64,000 nucleotides of DNA from Pezizomycotina sp. ARF18 (taxonomy: Eukaryota > Ascomycota), in assembly GCA_002224055.1 (NCBI GenBank), contig AZLU01000191.1, positions 1 to 64,000 on the forward strand. The letters are read 5' to 3'. Of the stretch, positions 41,433 through 53,735 are shown in pieces (within the stretch, counting starts at the first letter, position 1; each line of letters begins with the position of its first letter). A program made the translations under genes and the position numbers. The notes beneath the pieces were generated by a model, which was not told the origin of the DNA, did no database searches, and saw nothing but the letters and a program-made list of their open reading frames with translations.

Positions 41433-44149
41433 GATAAGTTTGTGATTTTTCGTTTAAAAAATAGTGATGGCTCCGATGAGCAATAATCGTAGACAAGTAA
41501 CGACCCGAGATTCCCTTCAATATTTCTCCCCCACCCGTCCAGCTGAGGAGAGTCGAAATAACAGAGATATCCGTTTTATCGTGTAGCTGGACTGGAAATT
41601 TGTCCCTCCAACCGAAAAAGAATGAACGTCCGTTTTTTTTCGTTTCCGTGTTGAGATGAAAAAAAGAAACGAAAGACTCTTCCTTTTTGCTTAAGTATCG
41701 AAAAAATAATCGTCTCAAGCAAACTCAAAAAATCAAATCAATTGACTTTAGTTTTCGAAATTATTCTTTCCATGCCGGAATGATTGTCATTAAAGATAAA
41801 ACGAAAAAAAACTAGCTCACTCCCGGTTTAGGGTTTTCTTCGTACTTGAACTAGCAATGTGAGCTGATTTCTTCTGAAGATTCGAAATTGTTGATATGAA
41901 GATGGGAACTCAAGGAATGCTATGTTTAAAGTGATATTAGTGCTCCCAAGGAAATGAATGAAGGAGTGTCGTCTCTTGACGATGCTGGAATTTGCAAGGT
42001 TTGGATCTTGAGCTGCCAGCAGAACGAGAGAGATAGAGACGCACTTCTTTAGGTATTAATGTCCGCCTGGGGAAACGATGACCTTGGATGAGAAGTCGTG
42101 ACAGAAAGACCGTAATTAGAGAACGTGCGAATGGAATGTGAGCGAAGAGAAAAAAAAAAAGGAAGAGGAAAGAAAAAAGAAAGGAGGGGGGAAAGCAAAA
42201 GAATAAAAAGGAAGGATTTGAGCTGATAAAAAAAAAGTATACAGAATAGAATGAGAGACACAAGGTTCAGAGGGAGAGAATAATTACGACAAGTATTGAG
42301 AAAGATACGTTGTTAGTGCCAGTGGTGGTCGTAGTTGTTGAATTGGTGGGATGGAAAAAAAAAAAAAAAAAAAAAGCAATGATGCAAAAGAATTCTGCTC
42401 AAAACACTCACAAAATGAATAGCAAATATGCAAAGAAAGAAATAATATACAGTCTACGGTAATACAGACAAGCAATTGGTTGGCCAGCTCCAAGCTACAC
42501 AGTAAGGGAATAAGGACAGGAATAAAAAGGGGAAAAAAAGAAAGTAAGAGAAAGTGATCTTTACAATTTAAGAATGAATTCAGGGAAGGAGAGAGAGATC
42601 GAGAGAGAAAACTTGATAAAGAAGGGAATAGAGCGATAGAAAAGGAATTTGAAATTGGAATGCCGACCAACCGATCAATAACATCAATCTGCATGAACAG
42701 ATCGAAAAATTTTTTAAAAATTTTGTTTATTTTTTACATCGATTCCGCCGCCAAAAGGGAAGACAGTCTAAGGAACCAAAATGCCTTTTTTCTTTTTTCG
42801 TGTTTGGAGGATAGAGACAGAGACCCATCGATGATGTACCCCCCTGTTCTGGTACGGTCCCAATTGGCTGATTCGCTGGTTTTGTATCAAGGAGTATCAA
42901 TTTGTTGAGTTATAGCCTGAACTGGTACACTCGGGCGGACAATCTCTTACAAAAGAATAATAGGAAAAAAAAAGGGGTGACCCTGTACGTACCCCCAATG
43001 CGACGATCACAAGAAAAATTCTTTTCAAAATAGGGAGGACCGAAATTCCAGCAAAAAAGCCTTGGTTCTTGGCTCGCTCCTATCAAAAAATCACTTTTCA
43101 CTAAAGAAGTATTTTTCCTTTTCGCAAGCTGTTTTCTTTTTGAATTCGTTTTCGTTCTCTCGGACCGAATGATACCATTCATCGGGACAGGAAGGGAGGA
43201 AAAGAGGTTCTCCTGTCTCCTTATAAGGTACAGCAGCGCTTATATGGTTGCCAAAACGTCACTAGCAGTTTCGAAGACTGCAAACCCTTTCCGAAAGGTC
43301 ACGCCCTTCCCGAAGTGTGCGTATACACTGCAGTACCGTTTTAAGAGCTGTAGGGCTCAAAGACCACGACAAAAAATTAACCAAGCTAGAAAGAGGGCAG
43401 GCCGCAGGTAGGTGTGGTAGTGAAAAGTGGTGGTGTTTCGTATGCACAACAAATCTCCCGCATCCACTTAACAACCCGATACCAGTTTGATACATCGCCA
43501 AACAAATAAAACGTGAGCAAACAGAATCCGGAAGGCCCTGAGAAATATAAAAACGAAGCCCCTCAAACCTAAACGACTGGAACCGCAGGGCTGTCCTTGA
43601 AGTACTTTAGCCGAGCCAGCTCCGAAGAAAAGGATCATAAGCCTGGGAAAAAAAAAGTTCCACCGACGACATCTGTGAGGCTTGCTTATTAGTACTTGAC
43701 GAAGCTGCACATGGCATGTTAGGCGCTCTGAGACCTGTTCTAGTGCCCTAATGGTAGAAGATCAGTCGAACCAAACGCAAGGAGCTCGAACTTTGCACCA
43801 TTCGCGACAATCTGGTAGAGACCGGTTTCTTTCCCGGCATTCCTGGTTTACGCTCGTCTTTTAAAAAAGCGGGATCCAGGCTATTTTGACCTCTTTTAGC
43901 CGGGCATGACCTCCTCGGAGTCTTTCCTATAGAATTGTCTCGGGGGATTTCGTTTGGAAGCTATAAATAAACCCAAGAATAATATATCACGAAGGTCGAA
44001 TTAGCAACTAATATCCGAATAGTCACGGCACAATACCTCTAAAGATTATTCAGAAATTTTGCGAAAGGCTTTGCTCATAATGATAACAGAGATGAAGGGA
44101 GGGGGAAATAAAGCTCAGACCAGAAAATTTTTATCTCACGTCAATTGTC

Positions 44150-44182
<33 letters not shown>

Positions 44183-46006
44183 TTCGGGGTTGTGCACCGC
44201 GAAGATACTTCTGCTATATTGGACCGATGATGATTATCCCTCGCCAGCTTTCAACGAACCCAGCGCTGTTTTTCCTACTTATTTGAACAGAACGCGATAC
44301 GGGGTTGAATGGTGCTGGCAAAATCATCCCAGTTGACCCCGGTTCGAGGTTGTTCTTTTTGTCGCAAAAAACGGAGTACAGAGCTGATCATGACGATGTT
44401 GCATTTTACGGTGCTTGATTTTTCAATATTAATTTTGTGATATTTCGAAGTAGGCACAAAAAGGGAACGTATTTAAGACATTATACGTACCGATTTCGAC
44501 ACTCGGGCCCATCTGCCTGCCTGCAACAGCGACGGACGCTTTCGACGTAAGTATATTAACTGCATATGCAGGTTAGGCTTTTATCTTCGGAAATGCAGTA
44601 GGAAAACAATAATACAAGATAAAGACAAAGGGCTATATTATTATTCTCCATCTGTTATCCTTCCTCATTCAGATACATTCTTTTCACGGCCAACCTGCTA
44701 TTCTGTCAGTTGTCCTTGAATAAGGGTCTGGACCAGTGGAAGCGAGAATGAGAAAGAGAGAAAGCCATAGTTGAAATATCTCGAATTCACGAACATAGGT
44801 ATACCCTGCTCATGAAAAAAGGGAGAGAAAGAGCAAATGAAGGAACAAGGTGATAAAAGACACGACAAGAACTAAACGAGCGAAAAAGCCAAAAAGCGAA
44901 GAGTTACTTAGAAAAGGGAATTGTGAATTGAATACATTGGACGATTCAGAATCGAGTCGTATTGCGGGTCAAACGAAGGGTCCGATAAGAGGGATAACGT
45001 TGTAAATATGTACTGTACCTCGATAAGCGTCCGTTTTAATAAGTATATAAGTGAATTTGATTCAAATGATGTTGAGCATTTGGAACGGTCTTTGAATTGC
45101 GACGGACTTCGCCCCCAGTGAGAACCTTCGGGTTGCAGTGAAACGCTTTCAACCCCCACATAGACCGTTGCTGAGGGGAGTTGAGAAAGAAGATGGTGTT
45201 TGAAGAAGAAGAGAGGGAAGGAATGAAGAAGAAGTAGAAGGATTCGATGGATGATTCGATTGATTCTTTCGTGTGTTTTGTTTTGAAGTTTTGTCACGAT
45301 GTCCTTTTTTTTTTCCAATATTATCGTGCGTGGTTTCTCGTGCTTTAATTTCGTCTAACACAAGCAGTCGAGGACGACACCTCTATCATTACAATTATCA
45401 GAACTGAAATAATTGAGACACGATAAACGTATAGCATGTAACAAATACTACACGAATACTACCTACTTTTTGATTTACGTGAAATACAAATAAGGTTACG
45501 CACTCTCACGCCATTTGTAGGTTATCCAATTCGCAGTCCTAAAACCAGTATCTTGAGAATTTCCAGCTAAGATTTCTTGGTGGGTGGACTATGGTCAATT
45601 CTTTAATATTGAACTTTCGTATTTCAACATTTACTTCTGTTTACTACGGATACGTGTGAATATGTCTCGCCGAATAAGCAACATGATAAATCTATTAGAA
45701 CAGAAGTATTATCGTTCCCGTGATCTCCAAGGGTCAAAGTAACGTTAATAGAGAGGCAGAGGGAGATCGAGATTGTATGCAGGGTAATATCAAAGGTGGC
45801 GATGCTGTAACAGCTATACTACTATTTCAGCGTTGTCCTTATCAGTACATAAACGAGACCCAAGAGGACTGCCAACTCCGTCTAGTAATATAGTCTAGAC
45901 TTCCTTCTTCGGAGATGTCTTTGCATGATACCTTATATATACTTATTTATAGCTATACCCCAGATAACTTTTGAATTTTGATCTTTTGTAAAATCAAGGA
46001 TTTTTG
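41433..46006. other. gene-poor 4.6 kb spacer
   Basis: No gene could be supported on either strand. It holds MSY upstream sequence, purine-rich DNA at 42120-42370 with an A run near 42357-42375, and an A30 tract at 44151-44180. A minus-strand 136-codon frame (44908-45318) has no family resemblance. Confidence 0.5.
44151..44180. repeat. poly(A) tract, 30 bases
   Basis: Longest uninterrupted A run in the window. It has no flanking target duplication that I can see, so retroposition is not supported. Confidence 0.95.
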
Positions 46007-47231
46007 TTATCTTTTTCGATGTTCCTTAAATTTCTCTATCCACTTGGAGAATTCATCCGTCTGCGCCCCACTCGTGCCATTTTGCAAGCATCAGCCAGTT
46101 CCAGAGCTGTCCCCAGCATCTTGTTCTGCGCTGTGACCTGTGTTAAATAAAATATGAGCATAATGCTTTAGGGGCGGGGAATAAAAAAAGATATTCCCTC
46201 TTTTCGGCAAAGATCGTACGGTAAAGATCGTACGGTAAAGATCGTACGGTATAGGTTCAAAACAAGAGACTTTGGGGGGGGGGATTCTTACCGCTTCATC
46301 AGTGTCGCCTTCGTAGAACGCAGCCGCAGTATCGTCAGCCGCAGACACGATAGCTTTAGCCATGTGACCTATCCTATCCAAGCGCTCCACATCGACGTCC
46401 AGCTCCGCCTGCGGCGACTCTGCAGCGGAGGGGAGCATCCCAGCCTCGTCACCGAGGCTTCAGCGCCGTTTCAGAATCGCAGTGTACAGTATAGACACCA
46501 GCTGTATCCTCTTCAGCGCCGGCGTAGCGATGACTTTCGTCGCAGCGGACGGGGTGCTTTATCCGAGTTCCAGAACGCGGCATCGTCGTCTTCGTCTTCT
46601 TCGTCTCCATCTACGTCAGCTTCGTGGCCAGCCACCTGTTCGTCGATGCCGGAATCTTCATCTTCGGCCCTCTCGAGCCATTCCCGGAACTCGTCGACGG
46701 CGTCCTTAAGTAAATCGTGGTGCGCGTTTACTTTTTCAGCAATTAGCCGACCAAACGCAACGTAGCAATACGCGCGAGACGGTCCGAAGCTTCCATATCA
46801 TCCGATCGCAGCGAGACGGTCCGGTTGTTGGCTGTTCTTCTTACCGCTATCTCCGTGCTCGATCCAGAAGCTACCAACTCGAACCCGTTAAGTATCGAAG
46901 AAACCGACTGCTGAATGCCGTCGTGGACTGCGGCGCCGTACTTGACGCCGTAGCGATCTGGAAGACGGAGACAGGGCGGTACTATATCTATCGATATATC
47001 TTGCAGCACTTGCGCTGCTGCTCTGGGAGCTTCCAGCGGCGTTTGGTGATGAGCCCTAGTTTGTGCTGTGCGCGCTTGTAAGGGCTGCCACGGATGCGAG
47101 GAGAGGGTATAGATTTGCTTCCGCGGGGGCTTCATCTGGCGGAGGCCCATTGACGGTGAGCTTCGCATGGGTAAGAAGAGCTAGGAGGGTCGCCCTTGAT
47201 TGCCTAGATCAATTGGAGCTTTAGTGGCCAT
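46007..47231 (-). CDS. GCIP (cyclin-D-interacting)-like protein
   Basis: This is probably the fungal counterpart of the Grap2/cyclin-D1-interacting (CCNDBP1) helical family; its fungal role is unknown. The ATG at 47231 gives MATKAPIDLGNQGRPS. Helical text follows: YGAAVHDGIQQSVSSILNGF (about 46940), SLRSDDMEASDRLARIATLR, LIAEKVNAHHDLLKDAVDEF (46735), an acidic stretch (DVDGDEEDEDDDAAFW), then VIATPALKRIQLVSILYTAI (46530) and LDRIGHMAKAIVSAADDTAA (46375). An intron at 46138-46291 carries a 14-base triplicate repeat. The last exon reads TAQNKMLGTALELADACKMA and ends DEFSKWIEKFKEHRKR, stop at 46007. The order of an acidic linker, a basic-ended helix and a TAQNK/DEF..W tail matches my memory of the family; it remains a pattern-based call. 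Frame breaks near 47180, 46750, 46560 and 46440. Confidence 0.6.
46209..46250. repeat. tandem repeat, 14 bases x 3, intronic
   Basis: AAAGATCGTACGGT is repeated three times without change (46209-46222, 46223-46236, 46237-46250) inside the last intron of the GCIP-like gene. Confidence 0.97.
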
Positions 47232-47924
47232 TGTTATATAGATATATGGTAACTGTATTAGTTTCTGTCTGATCTGATCTGAAACAAATATATATTAGAT
47301 TTTCTGATATGTAAAATGTTTCACAGCCGGAGCTTGACGTTGAACTGTGAGTCTACCACTAAGTATTGAAGAGAATTTTTCAATTGACTTGCGCCTCACT
47401 TTTCTAGCTCGCTTTGAACAAACACTATAATGGATATATAATAAATCACACGACCTAATACGTGTCATTTTTTTGAGCTACTCACATGTTAAAGGCTTAA
47501 AATCGCAGTGTTCAGTCAAACATTCCAATTACGTATCAGCCACAGCTCGACTACTATTTCGTCAAAGAAAAGTATTGGCCCTCATTTTGTTATCCCCCCT
47601 GCGTCATTATTAGCAAGTTATTAGATATACTTACCGTACTGCAGTATTGTTGGATGGTGTGCTGCAGGCAGTAGTACTTAGGTAGTCCCTTGCTATCGTC
47701 TAGCCGAAGCTAGCTATTAATTGCGAAAGAAACATATATCACCACCCCTCCCTTTCTATAGATAAAAGGTTGTTTCCTGTCCTTGATGGGAAGGAGTCTA
47801 CTAAAATTCACAGAAAGACCCTCATTGAGGTACTACTTAGCTTTTAAGAATAAAAAAAAGATAAAAGGAAGTAAACCGCCGCACGCGAGCTGCCTAGCTT
47901 TTTTTTTTTTTTTTTTTGGCGAAG
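47232..47924. promoter_or_regulatory. divergent GCIP/IST2 intergenic
   Basis: About 690 bases between outward-facing starts. A T run at 47900-47917 lies directly upstream of the IST2 start. No named site recognised. Confidence 0.5.
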
Positions 47925-50397
47925 ATGTCTCAAGTGCCCCTCATAAAGCAGCAGCAGCGGGAGCCCACGATGGGCATAAACCGCTCAACCACGACGTCAT
48001 TCTTCGCTTCGAACATGGACGTCGAGTACGTGATATCTTTCCGCTACGACAAGAGCTCCGGCGACGGCACAGATCCGCCGGAGAAACAGCTCGAGAAGCT
48101 TATCAGGGCTTTAGATAACGTGGGGCTTCGCGTGGAGGTACGCGACGGCGGGAACGGGAACTGCTCGTTTTCGTTAGGGTTCGGAGCGAGCAAAGGTTCT
48201 TGGGGAGATTTACAGGTCGAGGTAAAGATCACCAAACGGGTAGAAAAAAGGGAAAGCTATTCTGACGTTGCCTTCGTGGCGTTCTTGAACAGAGTTCGGA
48301 TTGGTTACACGGCATCCGACCAGCAGCTCCAGAAAAGGAAACCCAACGTTCCCTCGAGCAGGAGCCCCTAACCGCATCGGAGCGGCTCCGCCTCGTACAC
48401 CAGCTCATCACGTTTCCGGAAAACGAAGGCGGTGCGGATCACGCCCAAGCAAGGGACTGGGAATTCGTCGAGGGCGTGTTCCCGCTGCACGACCACGAGT
48501 TCAACAAGCAATGGCTGAAGGATTGGTCGACAAAGTGGATCATCGGACCAGACGATATCACGATGATCAAGGAGCAATTCGGCGAGAGGATCGCGTTTTT
48601 ACTTCGCGTTCCTGCAGACTTACTTCATTTTCCTTGGATTTCCCGCAATTGTCGGTCTTTTCAGCCATTTGTTCTTACCGGCATACTCGTCGTTCTTCGC
48701 TACGATGAACTGCCTGTGGTCCGTTATTTTCGTTGAGTGGTGGAAGCGCCAGGAGGTGGACCTTGCAGTCCGCTGGGTGTCGCGGATGCTCGACGATACA
48801 GCGAAGAGAGCAGAGTTCGTGCCGGAAGCTGAAGTCGAGGATCTGTTACAGGGGAGCTCGTGCAGACTTTCCCGGTCTGGAAGAGACTCCTCCGCCAGAG
48901 CGTTCAGATCCCGTTTGCACTACTAGCCGGCGCATGTCTCACTGCGATTATCGGCGGCGTGTTCAGCATTGAAATCTTCATCACGGAGGTTTATGACGGC
49001 CCGCTGAAGAATATACTGGTATGTTTACTGCTTAAACGACATAGAATTTACAGACATTCGTTTTACTAATACTGAACTGAATACAATCTAGAAATTCTTG
49101 CCAACGGCGCTCCTCAGCATCTGCGTCCCTACCGTGAGCCCTTACTCACGCAAGTCGCAACGTGGTCTCACAAACTTTGAAAACTACGAGAACGAAGATC
49201 CTTCGAAGCCGCCATGACCCAAGATCTTTGTCCTCAACTTCATCACGGGTTACATCCACTATTCCTAACCGCATTCGTCTACGTACCCTTCGGCGAGGCT
49301 ATAGTCCCGTACTCGACGTCCTCAACGTCACCGTCGAAAAGTTCGGGCACGACGAGAAGTACACTACCTCTGACACGGGCTTCACCATTAACCCGGACCG
49401 CCTCAAGTCGCAGATGATCTACTTCGTCGTGACGGCGCAGGTGGTGAATTTCGCGCTCGAGATTATCGTGCCGTACGTCAAGCGCGTCGCGTTCAGGAAG
49501 GCGAAGGAGATCAATAGCACTCGCAGGGTATTGCGATCCGTTCTGTAGACGACACGCCGGAGGAGAAGAAGTTTATGGCGAGGGTTAGGTCGAAGCGGAG
49601 CTCGATATCTACGACGTCACCGTGGACTCAGGGAGTGTGCATGCAGGTATAGAATTCCTCTAAATATTGCGGAGAAAGGTTAAAGAAGCAGACCCTCTTC
49701 TCGCTTTTGCTTTTTGCTTTTAGTCGGCTACTTGACCCTCTTCTCGCCGATTTGGCCCGTTCATCATAAACAACCTCGTAGAGCTCCGCAGCGACGCGCG
49801 AAGATCTGCCTCGAGATGCAACGACCCATCCCAACGCGCGGTGACTCCATCGGTCCATGGCTCGAGTAAGCCCCCCCCCCGAGAAAACCTCTTCCCCTCT
49901 ACAAACCTAAAAACTACACTCACTAACGCAAACACCACAGCAACCTCGGCTTCCTAACCTGGCTCGGTTCCCTCTCCTCCGCCGCCCTATATACATGTTC
50001 ACAAAGAAGGCGAGAAGCACGACATAACGATGGACGGCCTCCTCGGCGCCGTCCTATTCTCCGAGCACATCTACTTCGGCGCGCGCATGCTCGTCAAGGT
50101 GTCCTCTCCAAGATTCCTTCCCGGGTAAAGAGCAAGAGCGCCGCGAACGGTTCCTCGTGCGTAAGCGCTACTGGAGGAATCGTTGGACAGGAGAACGAGA
50201 TGGTACGCCGGAGGAGGAAGCTACTGGTGGGGAGTACAGTAAAGTAGGCGTTACACCCAGTGGAGAGAAGGAGTTGCGCTTAATGAAGGGTGGCGTCGGA
50301 GAAGTTTTGGAATAAGCAGAGGGGGTGGGAGCAGGCTTATCAGGCGGGTATCGTTATTATTGCGTACTGCAAGGGCGAGGAGAAGAAGACGCAGTAA
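47925..50397 (+). CDS. IST2: anoctamin/TMEM16 protein, IST2-like
   Basis: Ist2-type proteins are TMEM16 membrane proteins; in yeast Ist2 tethers cortical ER to the plasma membrane, and filamentous relatives include lipid scramblases. The ATG at 47925 gives MSQVPLIKQQQ, then VEYVISFRYDKS and KQLEKLIRALDNVGLRVEVR, the cytosolic domain. Conserved text continues with RLVHQLITFPENEGGADHAQ (48391), DDITMIKEQFGERIAF (48553), then the spans, NCLWSVIFVEWWKRQEVDL (48709), FSPIWPFVFINNLVELRSDA (49740) and LGSLSSAALIYMF (49967). Introns are 49019-49091, 49647-49723 and 49866-49940. It ends YCKGEEKKTQ, stop at 50397. At about 48594 five T replace the expected four, shifting AFYFAFLQTY. Other breaks occur near 48340, 48740, 48860, 49210, 49310, 49550 and 50100. 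A homopolymer cause is likely. Confidence 0.92.
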
Positions 50398-52008
50398 AGT
50401 TGGATGGAGGAAGGAAAGGGTAATTGCACAGTTGCAATGATTGAAAAAATATGGAAAATAGCACGATTATGCAATGATAGAACGAGGATGAAGACACGAT
50501 ATACATGCAGCGAGAGAAAGTGAACTTAAAAAAATAAAAAAAAAAAACGCATTCTTTCAATGACTACACACATGTACAAGACAGAAAACATGTCGATAAC
50601 ATGGCAATTAGCCTGTCATTGCAGTTTGCAAACAAGCAAAGGCGTCGTCTCTACGTATACAAGCGTTCAAATATAAGTCGCTGTAAATGATCTATGGCAG
50701 CTAATCCAACACAATCTTTCTCACAGTCTCATAATACACTGACATATATATATATATATCAACTTCGAATGTAAGACCAAGCTTAGTCAAACCATATCCA
50801 CAGAAGAAGCATCTGAACTGATTCGGCTTAATTGTGATCTTTTATAATTCTTTCTCAACCCAAACAAAGAAATCACAACCGAAGTCGCCATTTCCTTTAA
50901 CATCAGCACTACCAAAAACCTACTCAAGGCGAACCGAAAAAAGGTCCTAGTTACAGCGCTCGCGTGCTTTTCCTGGAAGAGAAAACTCGTCGCTATGGAT
51001 GGGGATGTTTGTTGACAAAAGAGAAAAGAGGAAGAGAAGGGACGTGAGAAAAATTTAGGTTGAAAAATTTAGTGTGCTGACTAAAAAATTTAATATCTTG
51101 GCGTAGACTCTTTCCTTTAAAGCGCACAAAATTTTCCGCTATAAAATTTCTTCGACCTTTTCAATCCTACAACTAACTCTCCCTTCTTCCTTCACTATTT
51201 ACATCACCACCTCTCAGTGCCGAAGTTCCACTTCTTCGAGGTAAGAAATCCAAACCATCTATTATCTTTCTTCTTCCAATTATTTGCTATTATTGATGAA
51301 CCTACGTGTCGCCCCTATCAGACCAAACTTGTTGGTGACTTACACCGTCCACAGCAAACGGACAAAATCTGAATACCTTCTCTTTTACAAGATATCAATA
51401 CTCGCCAGTTTCGTATCACGAACATGACTTGAAGGCTTCTTGCTAACATATAAGTCCTCCTTCAATCGCGTCACAGCGACTCAGGTACTGCGCATAAATC
51501 CATAGCGTCACGTAACAAGGCACATTCTTGTGATCAGCGGTGTCTGCCTTGAAAAGGTACATACATACATTACAAAAAAAAAAAAAAAAAAAAAAAAAAC
51601 TTTCCGGTTACGCGGTAACCGTTTCATATTATACGTCATACATTTTCCCTTCAAATGATGAGCATTTTACCATGCTAATACAGAATGGAGTACTTCAAAA
51701 GTCTCTGTCAAGATCGAATAAAAATAATCTTAACTTTCATCTTTCGACTGATATACACAATAGTTTAATTTTTTTCTACTTTATGCCGCTTGATGCATTT
51801 TTTTAATCTATTGATTGACATAATAGCTAACGTATATATACTCTATCGATTTGAAAAAGCTTAATTTAGGTGATCGATGTTCAATTTTAGGCATTCCGAT
51901 AAGGATTGAGGGCTTTCCTCCGATATACTAAACAGATTGTAATCATAAAAGTTAGTAAAAAATAATAAATAAATAAATGACGAAATGGAGAATTGCGATT
52001 AAAGAGTT
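50398..52008. other. convergent IST2/SDR spacer
   Basis: About 1.6 kb of AT-rich DNA with TA repeats near 50744-50758 and an A26 tract at 51574-51599. No gene recognised. Confidence 0.55.
51574..51599. repeat. poly(A) tract, 26 bases
   Basis: Uninterrupted A run in the IST2/SDR spacer. Confidence 0.95.
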
Positions 52009-53081
52009 TTACCTTATGAATTTCCCGGAAAGGTCTTTGGAGGCATTCACGGCAAGGTTACCGAGAACGACGGCAACGTCCTCTAGATGGAACCGTCAGT
52101 GCAGCTGAATCGGACTTTTGAGAGGAAAAGAAGATTTTGGGAGGATCTTACGGGCTTCTGAAGCTTCCCAGACTCCTTCAGCTTGATGAATTAGCGTGCT
52201 CGTCCCCTTCATCCCCGCCGCGTGCTGCTCCCGTATGGCGGTCTGCATCGCCGTATCTACAACCTATACTCCATCGCATACCCTGTGAGCTCAATGTACA
52301 CTTACGTGAAGAAAAAGGATGATGAGTGAACTTACACCGGTCTAAAAAAGCCACCGTCGTTATATCCACTTCCTCCGCCGCGAGGGTCATGTTTAAGTGG
52401 TTCATCGCAGCCTTCGAAGCTCCGTACGCTCCCCAACCAGTCTTAAAAAACACGAAAACACACCAACATCAGCATCCCTTCCCATAAAAAAAAGCATTCC
52501 AATGAAAACCCATATTTGTCGTAATATACTACATAACCATTCGTCGCAGCCCCCGAACTAACCATAACAACCCTCCCCCCACTCTTCCTAAGTCCGGCAG
52601 CGCAACCTTCACAAACTCCACGCACGAGAAAAAATTCGTCTTGAAGCTTTCCTCCAACTACTCGTCACCGCATCGGATACTTAGCCACGGGGTCAAGCGT
52701 GCCGTGGTTCAGCACTAGGCTGTCGAGACGTCCCCATCTTTCAACGCACAGTTTTACAGCTTTTTCTGTGACGGAGGCATAGTCGTTACATAAATCGCCG
52801 GTGAGCGTTTCTATACGGAGGAATCAGGGGATGATGAGGAGAGTGATTGCAGGGCGGCGGAGGAGCGGGCGATTGCTAGGATGCGGATTGGGTGCTGTTT
52901 TGTGAAAGGAGGTATTTGACGGTTTCGAGGCCGATTCCTGATGAGGAGGGTTTTAGTTTAGCTTTAGATTCGTAGCTGGAGGAGTTGAATTTGTGGATGC
53001 TAGGGAATTTGAATAATATATGCAATTGAGTATAGATGTACCTCGTGAAGCTCCTGTGACGATAATTACTGGACTGGACAT
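52009..53081 (-). CDS. short-chain dehydrogenase/reductase
   Basis: This is an NAD(P)-dependent oxidoreductase of the classical SDR fold, closest by pattern to the small fungal benzil-reductase-like group (IRC24/YIR035C). The start at 53081 gives MSSPVIIVTGASR, spliced at 53041 to GIGLETVKYLLSQ, completing the TGxxxGIG cofactor motif. Later text: LCVERWGRLDSLVLNHGTLD (NHG variant of NAG, about 52745), KTNFFSCVEFVKVALPDL, SGGRVVMVSSGAA with the catalytic Ser (52590), WGAYGASKAAMNHLNMTLAA with catalytic Tyr and Lys (52440-52385), and MQTAIREQHAAGMKG after an intron (about 52265-52335). It ends ASKDLSGKFIR, stop at 52009. Introns split most motifs. Frame breaks lie near 52870, 52690, 52650 and 52590. 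Substrate cannot be told. Confidence 0.9.
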
Positions 53082-53255
53082 GATCAATCGATTTTCAATT
53101 GTAGCTTGAAGCTCTAAGATAGTGGGGTATAAATTAAAAGCGTTGGTTATTGACGTAGTGGGGTGTTTCGTCTAGCTAAAACCTCCAAAATCAACCACTC
53201 TTCCCAAAACAGCCTCGGAGAAAATCTTCAACCTCCACTCTCCCACCACACCAAA
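53082..53255. promoter_or_regulatory. 174-base bidirectional promoter (SDR/COX16)
   Basis: The start codons of the SDR and COX16 genes face outward only 174 bases apart, so their promoters must overlap. No TATA box or CCAAT box is evident. Confidence 0.6.
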
Positions 53256-53735
53256 ATGCGCCCCTCCCCCCGCCTCCTGTCCGTCTTCCCGCGCAAGACG
53301 TTCCGGGGCTCACACTACGAATCCACGTCGCCGCAAAATACCGGCGCTCCTCGATAAACATCCTCCTGCTCTTCGGGTTACCGTTCATCCAACCATGCTC
53401 GCTGGTTCGTTCTTTTGACGCCCGCGCAAGCGATACGGTACGAGACGTACGACAGGAAAGTGCAACGGGTATCGCAGGACGAGGTATTGGCGGCGGGGAG
53501 TAAGAAGAGGAGGGTTGTTGATATGAATGAGGAGTATTACGTGCGTCTCTGTCCTCTATTCTCAATTGTTTAGTAGGATTTCGTGGGGTTGATGAGGGAA
53601 AGGTATTTTTTAACATTGAGTAAACCCTGTTTTTTTTTTTAGAAAACTGGCGGCGAAGGACCTGGACGACTGGGAGCAGAAGCGCGCGAGCGGTTACCGG
53701 GCGAGCCGGAGAACTTGTGGGAGAAGCCCAAATAA
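53256..53735 (+). CDS. COX16: cytochrome c oxidase assembly protein COX16
   Basis: Cox16 is a single-span inner-membrane mitochondrial protein required for assembly of complex IV. The start at 53256 gives MRPSPRLLSVFPRKTFRG, which may include targeting information. A shifted frame gives the membrane segment INILLLFGLPFIQPCSL, then LTPAQAIRYETYDRKVQRVS (53416) and KKRRVVDMNEEYY. An intron (53541-53642) joins to KLAAKDLDDWEQKR, and the protein ends RLPGEPENLWEKPK, stop at 53735. Every conserved Cox16 element (IRYE, DRKV, EEYY, DWE.KRV.RLPGEPEN) is present. At about 53413 four T replace the expected five, which explains the frame shift before LTPAQ. Other shifts are near 53330 and 53680. Confidence 0.93.

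Noticed and set aside
44151-44180. Poly(A) tract as the tail of a retroposed LINE, SINE or processed gene
   Set aside because: No body sequence with coding or SINE character and no flanking target duplication were seen.
44908-45318. Minus-strand 136-codon frame
   Set aside because: Composition follows local A/T runs; no family resemblance.
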